Shown: positions 5,243 through 6,476 of the stretch, piece by piece
How positions within the stretch are numbered: position 1 is the stretch's first letter
Layout: every line of letters begins with the position of its first letter
Origin: Bacillota bacterium
GTDB lineage: Bacteria; Bacillota; UBA4882; UBA8346
Length of the DNA: 6,476 nucleotides
Assembly: GCA_028282485.1 (NCBI GenBank)
Contig: JANQHU010000465.1
Coordinates: 1 to 6,476, forward strand
Reading direction: 5' to 3'
The notes under the pieces: model-generated
Seen by the model: the letters and a program-made list of their open reading frames with translations, nothing else
What the model was told of the DNA's origin: nothing
Database searches by the model: none
Made by a program: the position numbers and the translations under genes

Positions 5243-6476
5243 ATGGGGATAAAATTAGAGCAAATTACCGATCCGAGTGATTTGAAAGATTTATCAGAAC
5301 CAGAATTGACAGAATTAGCGCTAGAGATTAGAGAATTTTTATTAAAAACAGTAGCCAATACCGGAGGTCATTTGGCTCCCAATCTGGGAGTAGTTGAGCT
5401 CACTTTAGCTTTGCATACTATTTTTAATAGCCCGACCGATCACATAATCTGGGATGTAGGGCATCAATCTTATGTACATAAATTAATTACCGGTAGATTC
5501 ACGAAATTCAAAACCTTAAGACAGTACCAGGGGCTGAGTGGTTTTCCGAAACCGGCAGAAAGCTCCCATGACTGTTTTGCCACCGGTCATAGTTCCACTT
5601 CGATTTCCGCGGCGGTAGGCTTAGCCAAAGCACGGGATCTGCTAGGGGAAACTAATAAGGTGGTTGCGGTAATTGGCGATGGTTCTATGACTGGCGGAAT
5701 GGCCTTTGAGGCTTTAAATCATTTAGGCCATTTACAAACAAATGTAATCGTAGTCTTAAATGATAATGAGATGTCGATATCTAAAAATGTCGGGGCCCTC
5801 TCCCGGTATTTAAATTATTTGCGAATGAATCCGCACCTGCGAAAGTTAAAGACGGAAGTGCAAGAATTAATTCAAAAGATTCCCCGATTTGGCAAGGCCA
5901 CCGTACGTTATCTGGAGAAAATTGAAGATCGCTTGACCTTGCTGGTGATTCCGGGCATGTTTTTTGAGGAGTTAGGACTAACTTATCTCGGCCCCATTAA
6001 TGGCCATGATATTAAAGAAGTGCAGTTAGCCTTACAAAATGCGGCAGAACGAACCGGACCAGTCTTGGTTCATGTTTTAACTACTAAAGGAAAGGGATAT
6101 GAATTAGCCGAAAAAAATCCTGCTCAATTTCACGGGACAGGCCCTTTTCAAGTGGAGAGTGGCCGCAAATTATCTTTAACCACCAATTTGACCTATACGG
6201 ATATTTTTGGGAAGACCCTTGTCGAACTAGCCGAAAAAGACTCAAGAATTGTGGCGATTACGGCAGCGATGACTGATGGTACTGGTTTAAAGGAATTTGC
6301 GAATAGTTTTAAGGAGCGGTTTTTTGATGTGGGAATTGCCGAGGAGCATGCGGTGACGATGGCGGCTGGGATGGCTAAAAAAGGATTACGACCGGTGGTA
6401 GCTATCTATTCTACTTTTTTGCAGCGGGCCTATGATCAGATTTTGCATGATGTTTGTTTGCAAAATTTACCAGTTT
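5243..6476 (+). CDS. dxs: 1-deoxy-D-xylulose-5-phosphate synthase Dxs (3' end outside window)
   Basis: Dxs condenses pyruvate and glyceraldehyde 3-phosphate, with thiamine diphosphate, to DXP, the first committed step of the MEP isoprenoid pathway and a precursor for thiamine and pyridoxal. The frame is open for 411 codons to the window edge; full-length Dxs is about 620-640 residues. Visible motifs are [13 protein letters not shown] (41-53, H43 catalytic-type), GHQSYVHK (73-80), [18 protein letters not shown] (115-132), the thiamine-diphosphate motif GDGSMTGG (145-152) with N173 or N175 as metal ligand, GPINGHD (250-256), and [17 protein letters not shown] (360-376), where E367 matches the catalytic Glu. 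The usual Gln after it is Glu here (E368), a mild variant. The ATG directly abuts the oapA TAA, and AAGGAG at 5233-5238 lies within oapA, so the two are coupled. It shares the pathway with the prenyl synthase upstream. Confidence 0.97.
   Translation, partial: MGIKLEQITDPSDLKDLSEPELTELALEIREFLLKTVANTGGHLAPNLGVVELTLALHTIFNSPTDHIIWDVGHQSYVHKLITGRFTKFKTLRQYQGLSGFPKPAESSHDCFATGHSSTSISAAVGLAKARDLLGETNKVVAVIGDGSMTGGMAFEALNHLGHLQTNVIVVLNDNEMSISKNVGALSRYLNYLRMNPHLRKLKTEVQELIQKIPRFGKATVRYLEKIEDRLTLLVIPGMFFEELGLTYLGPINGHDIKEVQLALQNAAERTGPVLVHVLTTKGKGYELAEKNPAQFHGTGPFQVESGRKLSLTTNLTYTDIFGKTLVELAEKDSRIVAITAAMTDGTGLKEFANSFKERFFDVGIAEEHAVTMAAGMAKKGLRPVVAIYSTFLQRAYDQILHDVCLQNLPV

Noticed and set aside
1..6476. 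Mobile elements, CRISPR arrays, tRNA genes
   Set aside because: No transposase or integrase frames, no spaced direct repeats and no tRNA-like cloverleaf were found by eye.

Overview
The window reads as chromosomal DNA of an anaerobic, probably stress-tolerant Bacillota (Clostridia, possibly Peptococcales-like). The reasons are moderate GC, strong AAGGAG-type ribosome sites, tightly packed same-strand genes, TTG starts, and above all an OLE RNA (ornate, large, extremophilic) next to its protein partner gene oapA. The lineage is an inference from gene content and order.

Layout, all on the + strand: (1) bases 1-3345, a compact run of an unidentified gene tail, an RluA-family pseudouridine synthase, xseA and xseB (both subunits of exonuclease VII) and a 358-residue trans-prenyl diphosphate synthase in the position where OLE loci usually carry ispA. 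(2) Bases 3346-3906, a gap with a candidate promoter, then a divergent-PAP2 (YuiD/DUF212) membrane protein starting at TTG. (3) Bases 3907-4663, no protein gene: a 9+9 base inverted repeat, an extended -10 promoter and a roughly 630-nt structured RNA closed by a perfect 12-bp helix between its ends. (4) Bases 4664-5242, oapA, a multi-pass membrane protein with a very basic tail. (5) Bases 5243-6476, the first 411 codons of dxs, cut by the window edge.

How they fit together: dxs supplies DXP to the MEP isoprenoid pathway and the prenyl synthase extends the products. The YuiD-like protein resembles lipid phosphate phosphatases and might act on polyprenyl phosphates (inference). XseAB trims single-stranded DNA. 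OLE RNA and OapA form a membrane ribonucleoprotein known from Halalkalibacterium (Bacillus) halodurans, where its loss alters tolerance of cold, alcohols and Mg2+. The order xseA-xseB-prenyl synthase-OLE-oapA-dxs matches the published OLE neighbourhood, so the central system is known in kind. Less expected details are the YuiD gene inserted before OLE, the GGPP-synthase-like character of the prenyl synthase, the inverted repeat overlapping the OLE promoter, a perfect palindrome inside the RNA, the DUF21/CorB-like pattern in OapA, and the ambiguous oapA start at a T6 tract.
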